Notes under the pieces: generated by a model | Databases searched by the model: none | The model's input: only the letters and a program-made list of their open reading frames with translations | What the model was told of the DNA's origin: nothing | Translations under genes and position numbers: made by a program | Part shown: positions 32,161 to 39,959 of the stretch, one piece after another | Position numbering within the stretch: the stretch's first letter is position 1 | How the letters are laid out: each line of letters starts with the position of its first letter | From: an uncultured Christensenella sp. | GTDB lineage: Bacteria > Bacillota > Clostridia > Christensenellales > Borkfalkiaceae | Length of the DNA: 45,247 nucleotides | Reading direction: 5' to 3' | NCBI GenBank assembly: GCA_910576655.1 | Contig: CAJTJC010000016.1 | Span: 1 to 45,247, forward strand

Positions 32161-34194
32161 TTGAACAAGAAAGGAAAAATCATAACCTGGTCAATCGTCC
32201 TTCTGCTGATTGCGGCGGTAACGGTAATCGTGGCTACGCAGCTTATGAACGGCGGGGCGAAGAAGCTTGACCGAACGCAGTTCCAACAGTACGTTGAGAA
32301 CACGCAGTACTTTAAAGAGGACGGCACGCCCAACGAAAAGGACGGCAAAATCGTCAGTATAGAAGACGGCGAAGTCCTCGACGGCTATAAGGTAAAGGAC
32401 GGCAAAATCGTTACCGACGACGAGCACGAGTTAGTGCTTTCCGTTATCTGGAAGGTTCAGACCGACGGCTACGAGTATTCGGGCTTCGTCAAAAATTCCA
32501 AGGGCAGCCTCGTACGGGCTTACTTCTGCTACGGACCCTCGCCCTACGGAATGGAAAGCTGGGACTCGCCCACCTTCGAGCGGTGGCAGAGCTGGGGCGT
32601 TTCTATCGAACAGGGCAACCCCAACTCGGGCAGCTGGGTTTCGACTGCGTTCTCGGTATTAATGATAGTAATAATGTGCGTGGTGTTCTTCCTCATTCTC
32701 CGCTCGTCTATGGGCGGTGCGGGCAAGGTAATGAGCTTTGCAAAGACGAAAGCACGCGTATCCACTAATATAAAGGTCCGCTTTTCCGACGTCGCAGGTG
32801 CGGAGGAAGAAAAGGTTGAGCTTGCGGAAATAGTCGAATTTCTCAAACAGCCAAAGAAGTTCTCCGACCTCGGAGCGAAAATTCCCAAGGGCGTTCTTTT
32901 AATCGGTCCTCCCGGAACGGGTAAAACGCTTTTCGCCAAAGCCGTTGCGGGCGAAGCGGGAGTTCCGTTCTTCTCGGTTTCGGGCTCCGACTTCGTAGAA
33001 ATGTACGTCGGCGTGGGTGCCTCGCGTGTGCGCGATTTATTTGAAATGGCCAAAAAGAACCAGCCCTGCATCATTTTCATTGACGAAATCGACGCGGTGG
33101 GCAGGCATAGAGGCGCGGGCCTTGGCGGCGGAAACGACGAACGCGAGCAGACCCTCAACCAGATACTCGTCCAGATGGACGGCTTCGAGGCGAATGAGGG
33201 CGTTATCGTAGTAGCGGCGACCAACCGTGCCGACATTCTCGACCCCGCACTTACCCGTCCCGGCAGATTCGACAGGCAGGTTTACGTAAACCTTCCCGAC
33301 GTCAAGGGCAGGGAGCAGATTTTAAAGGTACACGCACGCAACAAACCTCTTTCCCCCGAGGTAAACTTCAAGACGGTTGCAAGGCTGACGGCGGGCTTCT
33401 CGGGTGCCGACCTTGAAAACCTTATGAACGAGGCGGCTATCCTCGCCGCGCGTGCGGACAAAAAGTTTATAACGAATACCGAGCTGTTCGAAAGCATAGA
33501 CAAGGTTTCCATGGGCCCCGCGAAAAAGAGCAAGGTCGTAACCGAATCGGAAAAACGCCTTACAGCTTTCCACGAATCGGGTCACTGCATACTTGCAAGG
33601 CTTTGCCCCAACTGCGACCCCGTTCACGAAGTTACGATAATTCCCCGCGGCAATGCCGGCGGCTTCACCATGACGAGGCCCGAAAAAGACCGTTCGTACT
33701 ATTCCAAAAACTTTATGCTTGACGACATCTGCATGGCACTCGGCGGCCGCGTTGCGGAAGAGCTGGTAATCAAGGATATTTCCTCGGGTGCGAGCGGCGA
33801 CATCAAGCAGGTAACCAAATTCGCCCGTGCAATGGTAACGGAGTTCGGTATGAGCGACAAGCTCGGACTTATTTCCTACGGCGACGATTCGCAGCCCATG
33901 TTTATAGGCAGAGATATGGCGACCCAACGCGCGTATTCCGAAGAAACCGCAAAAATGATTGACGACGAGGTTCGCAATATCGTAAACGAGCAGCTTGACC
34001 GCGCAAGAAAGCTTTTGAAGGAAAACCGCTCGATACTCGACAATATGGCGAGAGTGCTTATCGAACGCGAAACGATATACACCGAAGAGGTCGATTTGCT
34101 TATCGAAGGCAAGAGCTACGACGAAGTAATCAAGTATATGGACGAACACGACAACGAGCGTGCAGAGAACCCCTTTAAGAGGTACGAGCCGTAG
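32161..34194 (+). CDS. ftsH: ATP-dependent zinc metalloprotease FtsH
   Basis: A membrane-anchored AAA+ protease that degrades misfolded membrane proteins and regulators. The 677-residue protein has helix 1 (10-27), an external domain of about 130 residues, helix 2 (160-180), Walker A GPPGTGKT (249-256), Walker B IIFIDEID (304-311), the zinc site HESGH (471-475) and Asp547 as probable third ligand. Start TTG 32161 with AAGGAG upstream. The parS site at 34193 touches the stop codon and the par operon follows. Confidence 0.97.
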   Translation: MNKKGKIITWSIVLLLIAAVTVIVATQLMNGGAKKLDRTQFQQYVENTQYFKEDGTPNEKDGKIVSIEDGEVLDGYKVKDGKIVTDDEHELVLSVIWKVQTDGYEYSGFVKNSKGSLVRAYFCYGPSPYGMESWDSPTFERWQSWGVSIEQGNPNSGSWVSTAFSVLMIVIMCVVFFLILRSSMGGAGKVMSFAKTKARVSTNIKVRFSDVAGAEEEKVELAEIVEFLKQPKKFSDLGAKIPKGVLLIGPPGTGKTLFAKAVAGEAGVPFFSVSGSDFVEMYVGVGASRVRDLFEMAKKNQPCIIFIDEIDAVGRHRGAGLGGGNDEREQTLNQILVQMDGFEANEGVIVVAATNRADILDPALTRPGRFDRQVYVNLPDVKGREQILKVHARNKPLSPEVNFKTVARLTAGFSGADLENLMNEAAILAARADKKFITNTELFESIDKVSMGPAKKSKVVTESEKRLTAFHESGHCILARLCPNCDPVHEVTIIPRGNAGGFTMTRPEKDRSYYSKNFMLDDICMALGGRVAEELVIKDISSGASGDIKQVTKFARAMVTEFGMSDKLGLISYGDDSQPMFIGRDMATQRAYSEETAKMIDDEVRNIVNEQLDRARKLLKENRSILDNMARVLIERETIYTEEVDLLIEGKSYDEVIKYMDEHDNERAENPFKRYEP

Positions 34195-34208
34195 TTTCAC
34201 GTGAAACT
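34193..34208. promoter_or_regulatory. parS site 3 overlapping the ftsH stop codon
   Basis: AGTTTCACGTGAAACT contains the perfect 14-bp core. It lies 59 bp upstream of parA. Confidence 0.9.
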
Positions 34209-34241
34209 TGCCCCCGACAGCAACCGTCGGGAGCAAGTTTT
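34206..34241 (+). terminator. Terminator of ftsH
   Basis: ACTTGC-c-CCCGAC pairs with GTCGGG-a-GCAAGT around a 7-nt loop, followed by TTT. It overlaps the right edge of parS site 3. Confidence 0.82.
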
Positions 34242-34266
34242 GCCGTAAATTGACGAGGTAAACACT

Positions 34267-35028
34267 ATGGGAAAAATAATAGCATTTACAAATAAAAAGG
34301 GCGGCGTCGGCAAGACGACGACCGCCGTCAACATGGCGGCTTACTGTGCCGAATACGGAAAGCGAACCCTGCTTGTCGACATAGACTCGCAGGGAAACGC
34401 GACTACCGCCCTCGGCTTTTCGAAAAGCCAGCTTAAAAAATCGGTACATAACGTGCTTATAGAGGACGATGCGGCGGCGAACAACATTATACCCACCCAC
34501 GTCAAGCTTTTGGACATACTTCCCGCAAACGTGGATTTGTCGGGGGCGGAGGTCGACCTCGTATATAAGCGTAACCGTGAAAGAATTTTAAAAGAGGCAC
34601 TTGAAAAGGTACGGTCGAGCTACGACTACATTTTTATCGACTGCCCGCCCTCCCTCGGGCTGCTGACCATCAACGCCTGGGTTGCAGCGGATTCGGTAAT
34701 AATTCCGCTTCAGGGCGAGTATTTCGCCCTCGAAGGCGTAAGCCAGCTTATGAACACTATCGCTCTCGTCAAGCAGAGGCTAAACCCCAACCTCAGTATA
34801 GAGGGCGTAGTTATTACCATGTACGACGGCAGGGCTCTCATTTCAAGACAGATAGCCGCCGAAATAAAGAAGTTCTTTAAAAACAAGCTTTACGAAATAA
34901 TCATACCCAGAAACGTGCGCCTTGCCGAAGCTCCCAGCCACGGCAAGCCGATAATGATATACGACCCCAAATGCGTAGGCGCAAGGGCATATAAAGCATT
35001 AACAGAGGAGTTTTTATCAAAACAATGA
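34267..35028 (+). CDS. parA: Chromosome partitioning ATPase ParA (Soj)
   Basis: ParA is a deviant-Walker ATPase that works with ParB-parS complexes in origin segregation and DnaA control. The 253-residue protein begins MGKIIAFTNKKGGVGKTTT, with the signature lysine in KGGVGKTT, and has the switch region DIDSQGNAT and FIDCPPSLGLLT. Chromosomal-type length with no N-terminal HTH argues against a plasmid type Ia ParA. GAGGT precedes the ATG. Its stop overlaps the next gene as ATGA. Confidence 0.96.
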   Translation: MGKIIAFTNKKGGVGKTTTAVNMAAYCAEYGKRTLLVDIDSQGNATTALGFSKSQLKKSVHNVLIEDDAAANNIIPTHVKLLDILPANVDLSGAEVDLVYKRNRERILKEALEKVRSSYDYIFIDCPPSLGLLTINAWVAADSVIIPLQGEYFALEGVSQLMNTIALVKQRLNPNLSIEGVVITMYDGRALISRQIAAEIKKFFKNKLYEIIIPRNVRLAEAPSHGKPIMIYDPKCVGARAYKALTEEFLSKQ

Positions 35029-36023
35029 AAGAACAACAGTTTATAGCCGCACTCAATTCGGCTTTGCAAATAAATCTGGATAACGGAATAACCGTCAACC
35101 CCGTGATGGGAATTAAGCTCTTTTCCGCAAAAGCGGAGTTTGCCCGCCTTTACAGTCTGCTGTCGGTAGGCGGCAAGAGTAAAAAAGTAAAAAAAGATAA
35201 AAAGCTTTTCAAGCTGCTTGAAAAGGCGGGAGTTTACCGCGACGGCGAGGTTTCAGTCGTTTCGGTCGGCGAGGAGGAAATAACCGTCGCCGAATACGAG
35301 GCAAAGCTCGCTTTCGATTGCCTCGACATGGCGGGGATACTCGAAAAGTACCTGCCTCTTGCGGACAGCTTTTCCCTCACCTGTCCTTACGGCAAAAACC
35401 GCATATCCGAACAGCTTGCGGCGGAGGCTCTCAAAAAAGTCAAGGAAAGCGCTTACAGACAAGCCGAAACCGAATTTATGGGGGCTGCGGATGAAGAGCG
35501 GGCAAAGCTTCCGTCCTTTAAAAAGATTTACGCGGACATCGAAAACGAGTACAAAGCGTATTGCAGGCAAAATTCCGCTTTAATCGAGGCGAACGACGGC
35601 TACGGCTGCTTTACCGACGTTTTCAGCGGTGAGCGTGAAAAATACAATTCTTTGGACGAGCTCTGGCACGCGTACAGTGCGGTAGACTTTACGGGCACTT
35701 GCGAATACATACTCGAAAAATTAAAGAAAGAGCAAACCGAACGTCCGCTTACCGAAGAACTTGAAAGCGACGAAAACAAGGCGTTGAAGGATAACCTTAT
35801 AAAGACGGAGGTTACGTTCGTCTGGCATTGCACGAGCTCGAGCGAGCTGTCAAAGGTATTTTATTTCAAGCTGAACGACGACACCGTGGAATGGCTTAAA
35901 CGGTTTAAATCCGATTACGACCTCGAACTTCTCGAGGATTTGGCATTCTACAAAAAAGGCAAGCTGCTGTTCTCTTCGTGCACGCACGAAAGATTTCATA
36001 GCGACTGCACCGAAGAAAATTAA
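35025..36023 (+). CDS. Unrecognised protein encoded between parA and parB
   Basis: A 332-residue soluble, charged and mostly helical protein that I do not recognise. It starts MKEQQFIAALNSALQINLD and has a Lys-rich stretch near residue 47 (KSKKVKKDKK), a short beta segment around EVSVVSVGEEEITVAEYEAK, and a helical middle. The C-terminal beta/alpha part (about 260-332) has TEVTFVWHC and ends in a Cys/His cluster, SCTHERFHSDC, that could bind metal. No signal peptide or membrane helix is seen. The start overlaps parA as ATGA and parB follows 12 bp after its stop, so it is translated within the par operon. A role with ParA or ParB is inference from position only. Confidence 0.85.
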   Translation: MKEQQFIAALNSALQINLDNGITVNPVMGIKLFSAKAEFARLYSLLSVGGKSKKVKKDKKLFKLLEKAGVYRDGEVSVVSVGEEEITVAEYEAKLAFDCLDMAGILEKYLPLADSFSLTCPYGKNRISEQLAAEALKKVKESAYRQAETEFMGAADEERAKLPSFKKIYADIENEYKAYCRQNSALIEANDGYGCFTDVFSGEREKYNSLDELWHAYSAVDFTGTCEYILEKLKKEQTERPLTEELESDENKALKDNLIKTEVTFVWHCTSSSELSKVFYFKLNDDTVEWLKRFKSDYDLELLEDLAFYKKGKLLFSSCTHERFHSDCTEEN

Positions 36024-36035
36024 CGGAGGTAATTT

Positions 36036-36947
36036 ATGGCAAAGGGATTAGGAAAAGGACTGGACGAGCTGTTCAGCGACACCAACGACGCATACGAACA
36101 AATGTTTGACGGAAAAAGCGCGTTCGGCTATACCGAGGAAGAGAGAAAGAACGCGGAGGATTTGCGCATAGACTTAATCACGGCAAACCCCAACCAGCCG
36201 CGTAAAAACTTTGACGAGCAGGCTTTGAGAGAGCTTGCCGACTCTATTAAAAAGCACGGCGTTATAATGCCCATCGTCGTCAACGACAACGGCGACGGCA
36301 CGTATATGATTATCGCGGGCGAGCGCCGTTTCCGCGCAAGCAAGCTTGCGGGAATGCAAACGATACCCGTAGTTATCCGTAAGTATACCGACCGCGAAAT
36401 AAAGGAAATTTCGCTGATAGAGAACTTGCAGCGCGAGGATTTGAACCCTATCGAAGCAGCAATGGCAATGAAGCAGCTTATGACCGATTACAAGCTGACG
36501 CAGGACGAGCTTGCCGAGCGCATAGGAAAATCGCGCCCCGCGATAGCAAACACGCTCAGGCTATTAAACCTCTGCCCCGAGGTTATAGGCGTAGTTGCCG
36601 AGGGCAAGCTGAGCGCGGGCCACGCGCGTACGCTTATCGTGCTTCCCGCCGAAAAACAGGTTGAATTCGCGAACGAGGCGATAAGAAACCAGACCTCCGT
36701 AAGAGAGCTTGAAAAGAAGGTGCGCGCGCACAACGTGCCTCCCGAAATACTGGAAAAGCGCAAAAGCAAGAAACGCGCCCTCGCTTCAATCGAGCTGAAA
36801 AATTTAGTAGACCGCATGCGCTTCACCTTCCGCACGAAGGTAAGCCTTATCGGAACCGACAAAAAGGGCAGAATTTACATCGATTATTATTCGCGCGACG
36901 ACCTTGACAGAATTTCCGAAATTCTCGATATAATAGACAAACAGTAA
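36036..36947 (+). CDS. parB: Chromosome partitioning protein ParB (Spo0J)
   Basis: ParB binds parS, hydrolyses CTP and slides as a clamp on DNA. The 303-residue protein has NPNQPRKNFD, the CTP-binding motif GERRFRASKLAG, SLIENLQREDLNPIEAA, and the helix-turn-helix LTQDELAERIGKSRPAIANTLRLL. A C-terminal dimerisation domain follows. GGAGGT lies 6 bp before the ATG. Three parS-like sites lie 1.8-4.1 kb upstream. Confidence 0.97.
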   Translation: MAKGLGKGLDELFSDTNDAYEQMFDGKSAFGYTEEERKNAEDLRIDLITANPNQPRKNFDEQALRELADSIKKHGVIMPIVVNDNGDGTYMIIAGERRFRASKLAGMQTIPVVIRKYTDREIKEISLIENLQREDLNPIEAAMAMKQLMTDYKLTQDELAERIGKSRPAIANTLRLLNLCPEVIGVVAEGKLSAGHARTLIVLPAEKQVEFANEAIRNQTSVRELEKKVRAHNVPPEILEKRKSKKRALASIELKNLVDRMRFTFRTKVSLIGTDKKGRIYIDYYSRDDLDRISEILDIIDKQ

Positions 36948-36949
36948 TT

Positions 36950-36987
36950 AAAGGCGGCAGCCGTATCGTACGGCTGCCGCCTTTCAT
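36950..36987 (+). terminator. Terminator of the par operon
   Basis: AAAGGCGGCAGCCGTA and its complement form a 16-bp perfect stem with a TCG loop. The 3' arm ends in TTT. Confidence 0.85.
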
Positions 36988-36991
36988 ATTG

Positions 36992-37020
36992 TTGACAAAA
37001 ACCCGAAAATAAAGTACAAT
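36992..37020 (+). promoter_or_regulatory. Promoter of the flippase-like gene
   Basis: TTGACA (36992-36997), a 17-bp spacer and TACAAT (37015-37020), with a leader of about 35 nt. Confidence 0.85.
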
Positions 37021-37060
37021 ATCGTTTAGCGCGTTAAATAGCCGCGCGGTACGGTAAAAA

Positions 37061-38215
37061 ATGGCAAAAATAAGTAAAAAGACCCGCCGACTGCTTTTGA
37101 ACCTCGCGTTCGTAATAATTCTCGTTACGGTTACGCTGGTGGTGCTTTTCGTCAGTCAGAAGGAAGAACTTAATTTTCACGACATAGTGGAATATTTCAA
37201 AAACAGCAATCCCGTGTGGATTGTTGCCGCTTTCGTGTGTATGCTGTTTTTCGAATTTTTCGAAGGCTTCAGCCTTTACGTCATTGCAAGGTTTTTCGGG
37301 CATAAGACGCGGCTTGTTTCCGCAATGTCCTACTCGTTTGCGGATACCTTCTATTCCGATATAACCCCGTCGGCTTCGGGCGGACAGCCCGCCATAGTCT
37401 TTTATATGGCGCGCGACGGTATCAGCGCGGGCAAGGCAAGCTTTGCGGTGCTGTTCAACGTAATCTGTTACACGGCGTCTATATTCGTAATCGGCATTGC
37501 CGCGCTATGTATAAACCCGACAATGTTCGGCGGGATAAACACGGTGTTTGCCAAGGTGCTGGTAATACTCGGCGCGGTGATACAGGCTCTGCTGCTCGGC
37601 TTTTTTATCGGCTGTATGTTTTTCGGCAAGGCGATTATAAAGGTCGGCAACGGACTCGTAACCCTGCTCAACAAAATGCGCATAGTCAAAAATCCCGACA
37701 AATGGCGCCGCAGAATCAGCGAAGAGGTCGAAAAGTACAGCGCGTGCCGCCATATCATAAAGGACAAGCCAGCAGTAATTTTCACTACCTTTATTTTCAA
37801 CGTATTACAGCGCGTGTCGCAGACGCTTATACCCTGCTTCGTTTGTCTTGCAATAGACCCCAACGCTCCCTTTTTGGAAATTTTCGTTTTACAGGCGCTC
37901 GTGCTTTTCGGATATAATTCCATACCTATCCCCGGCGGCGTCGGCGCGTACGAATATCTGTTTATCCATATTTACGTGCAGCTTTACGACAACGCGTTCA
38001 TACTGCTTGCGCTTATGATTTCGCGCTTGATTTCATATTACGTCTGTATGATGCTCAGCGGCGTAGTCACGCTCACCTATCACATGGCTACGGTCAGGAA
38101 CGCAGCGCCTGCCGTCCCCGCCGACGGTGCGGAAACCCCGCCCGCCGAGGCCGCGGAGGAGCTGCCCGAAGAAAAACAGGAAATATCGACCGAAGATAAA
38201 GATAACGAATTATGA
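37061..38215 (+). CDS. LPG-synthase-type transmembrane (flippase-like) protein
   Basis: A 384-residue polytopic membrane protein of the lysylphosphatidylglycerol synthase TM family (PF03706, UPF0104, the MprF flippase half). Visible family motifs: DTFYSDITPSASGGQP near residue 100 and NSIPIPGGVGAYEYLF near 290. About eight membrane helices are present. The MprF synthase domain is absent, so it is not an LPG synthase by itself; lipid translocation is a family inference. A Glu/Ala/Pro-rich C-terminal tail follows. It is coupled to psd by an ATGA overlap, which suggests a link to phospholipid handling. Confidence 0.88.
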   Translation: MAKISKKTRRLLLNLAFVIILVTVTLVVLFVSQKEELNFHDIVEYFKNSNPVWIVAAFVCMLFFEFFEGFSLYVIARFFGHKTRLVSAMSYSFADTFYSDITPSASGGQPAIVFYMARDGISAGKASFAVLFNVICYTASIFVIGIAALCINPTMFGGINTVFAKVLVILGAVIQALLLGFFIGCMFFGKAIIKVGNGLVTLLNKMRIVKNPDKWRRRISEEVEKYSACRHIIKDKPAVIFTTFIFNVLQRVSQTLIPCFVCLAIDPNAPFLEIFVLQALVLFGYNSIPIPGGVGAYEYLFIHIYVQLYDNAFILLALMISRLISYYVCMMLSGVVTLTYHMATVRNAAPAVPADGAETPPAEAAEELPEEKQEISTEDKDNEL

Positions 38216-39108
38216 CGCATATAATACTACCCCCTTCCCACGAAAAAACGGAACGACGCGAAATTAACGACGTTGCCTTAATGGAACGGTCGCGCGCAGT
38301 CGGATTTTTATACGGCAACCGCGCCGGCGCTATTGCGCTACGCGTATGCTCGACGCGTTGGATTGCCAACGCCTACGCGTGCTACCTCAATTCCCGCTTT
38401 TCACGGCACCGCATTAAAAAATTCGTAAGGCGAAACGCCATAGATATGTCTGAATACGTAAAGACAAAATACCGCTCGTTCAATCATTTCTTTTCACGCA
38501 GTATACGCCCCGAGCGTCGCCCCGTCGATATGGACGCGGGCTCGCTGGTCAGCCCGTGCGACGGAAAGCTGCTCGCCTTCGAGATAGACGAAAACAGCGT
38601 TTTCCGCGTGAAGGGCTTCGACTATTCTCTGGCCAAGCTTACGGGCAGCGAAGAAATAGCCAAAACCTTTTACGGCGGTACCTGCCTTATATTCAGGTTG
38701 ACCGTCACCGACTATCACAGATATATTTTCTTTGACGGAGGAACTGCGGAAAAGCCCGTGTTTATAAAGGGCAGGCTGCACACCGTCAAGCCGCAGGCGT
38801 TTGAAAAGAGCAGGGTGTTCACCGAAAATTGCCGCGAATATACGCTGCTGCACACCGATAACTTCGGCGACGCGCTTCAGGTAGAGGTCGGCGCAATGTT
38901 CGTCGGGCGCATAGCCAACAACGGCAAAACGCAGTTCGGACGCGGCGAAGAAAAAGGCTGTTTCGAATTCGGCGGGTCTACTATAATACTCGTTCTCAAA
39001 AAAGACGCCGCAGTGATTGACGAGGAAATCTTGGAAAACACGCGCAGAAATTGCGAAACGGTTGTAAAATGCGGCGAAAAAATAGGACTGGGCTGCATCA
39101 ACCGTTGA
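38212..39108 (+). CDS. psd: Phosphatidylserine decarboxylase
   Basis: Psd converts phosphatidylserine to phosphatidylethanolamine at the membrane, using a pyruvoyl group made by self-cleavage. The 298-residue protein has SLVSPCDGKLLAF, the YHRYIF segment with the catalytic-region His, and EFGGSTIILV, where the GST serine (about residue 256) is the expected self-cleavage site. The motif reads FGGST rather than the common LGST. It lies between the flippase-like gene and pssA, so the PE pathway genes are clustered. The stop overlaps the pssA promoter. Confidence 0.95.
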   Translation: MTHIILPPSHEKTERREINDVALMERSRAVGFLYGNRAGAIALRVCSTRWIANAYACYLNSRFSRHRIKKFVRRNAIDMSEYVKTKYRSFNHFFSRSIRPERRPVDMDAGSLVSPCDGKLLAFEIDENSVFRVKGFDYSLAKLTGSEEIAKTFYGGTCLIFRLTVTDYHRYIFFDGGTAEKPVFIKGRLHTVKPQAFEKSRVFTENCREYTLLHTDNFGDALQVEVGAMFVGRIANNGKTQFGRGEEKGCFEFGGSTIILVLKKDAAVIDEEILENTRRNCETVVKCGEKIGLGCINR

Positions 39109-39132
39109 CAAGCCGCATAAAAATGATATAAT
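39105..39132 (+). promoter_or_regulatory. Promoter of pssA
   Basis: TTGACA (39105-39110) overlaps the psd stop, and TATAAT (39127-39132) follows after 16 bp. Confidence 0.85.
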
Positions 39133-39141
39133 AAAACCAGC

Positions 39142-39187
39142 AAAAAGGGTGTACACCCTTTTTGCGTTTGCTTTGCAAACGCAAAAA
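39142..39187 (+). promoter_or_regulatory. Two adjacent hairpins in the pssA leader sharing a T run
   Basis: A perfect 22-bp palindrome (39142-39163, AAAAAGGG...CCCTTTTT) is followed at once by GCGTTTGC-TTT-GCAAACGC (39164-39182) and AAAAA (39183-39187). The T run 39159-39163 can pair with the A run on either side but not both. Attenuation or mRNA stabilisation is possible; no ligand or leader peptide is seen. Confidence 0.65.
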
Positions 39188-39204
39188 CCATTAAGAGAAA
39201 AAAT

Positions 39205-39909
39205 ATGAAAAGATTTGTAGGTTTTTACCATTACGGAGTAATATTAACCTATCTGTCGGTAGTATCGGCGGTTATAGGCATTGCGCTTTCGGTTTACGGC
39301 TATCCCTTTTTCGGCGGCATAATCTGTCTATGGATTTCGGGCGTGTGCGACGCGTTCGACGGAGTGGTGGCGCGGACCCGCAAAAACAGAACCGTTGAGG
39401 ATAAGATGTTCGGCGCCAAAATCGACTCTTTAAGCGACGCAATCGCGTTCGGCGTCGCGCCCGTTATGATTGGCTACGGCATGGGCATGACGGAATGGTA
39501 TTTTATGATACCCTTCGTAATTTACGTGCTTTGCGCGGTCTGCCGCCTTGCGTACTACGACGTCGAGGAGGACTTGCGCGTTCAGCGCGGAGAAACGGGC
39601 AGAAGAACCCACTGCGAGGGCTTACCGGTAACAAACTCGGCGATAGGCGTTCCCGTCTTTTACCTCGTTGCCATAATGTTCAGGGGCTTCGACGGGCTGG
39701 TGGGCACGCTTGTTCCCAAGCTGATACTTTGTTTAAGCTATCTTATATTATCGTTTTTAATGGTATTCAAATTCAAAATGGTCAAACTCGGCGCAAAGGG
39801 AGTCAGCATAACCATAGCAATCGTTGTGGTGATTTGCGTGGGACTTATACTCGTCAACACGCTTGCCCTCGACGGCAGCATAAATCAGATATTCCCCAAG
39901 TTATATTGA
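39205..39909 (+). CDS. pssA: CDP-diacylglycerol-serine O-phosphatidyltransferase
   Basis: PssA makes phosphatidylserine from CDP-diacylglycerol and serine, upstream of Psd. The 234-residue membrane protein carries the CDP-alcohol phosphatidyltransferase motif with Asp49, Asp52-Gly53, Ala56-Arg57, Gly70, Asp74 and Asp78. The gap between AR and G is 12 residues instead of 8, a spacing I associate with clostridial PssA. About six membrane helices are present. A structured leader lies upstream. Confidence 0.94.
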   Translation: MKRFVGFYHYGVILTYLSVVSAVIGIALSVYGYPFFGGIICLWISGVCDAFDGVVARTRKNRTVEDKMFGAKIDSLSDAIAFGVAPVMIGYGMGMTEWYFMIPFVIYVLCAVCRLAYYDVEEDLRVQRGETGRRTHCEGLPVTNSAIGVPVFYLVAIMFRGFDGLVGTLVPKLILCLSYLILSFLMVFKFKMVKLGAKGVSITIAIVVVICVGLILVNTLALDGSINQIFPKLY

Positions 39910-39920
39910 CTATAAAAATC

Positions 39921-39959
39921 ACGGCGAGCGGAAATTTCCGCCCGCCGTATTATTTTTTT
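39921..39959 (+). terminator. Terminator of pssA
   Basis: ACGGCG-a-GCGGAAATTTCCGC-c-CGCCGT forms a long stem with a short A/T loop, followed by a T run. The convergent ypeB stop overlaps the T run. Confidence 0.88.

Noticed and set aside
33322..34500. Minus-strand open frame across ftsH and parA (392 codons)
   Set aside because: It is antisense to two clear core genes and crosses the ftsH terminator.
34267..36947. parA/parB as a sign of an integrated plasmid
   Set aside because: ParA lacks a plasmid-type N-terminal HTH domain, parS has the chromosomal consensus, and the neighbours are origin-proximal core genes.
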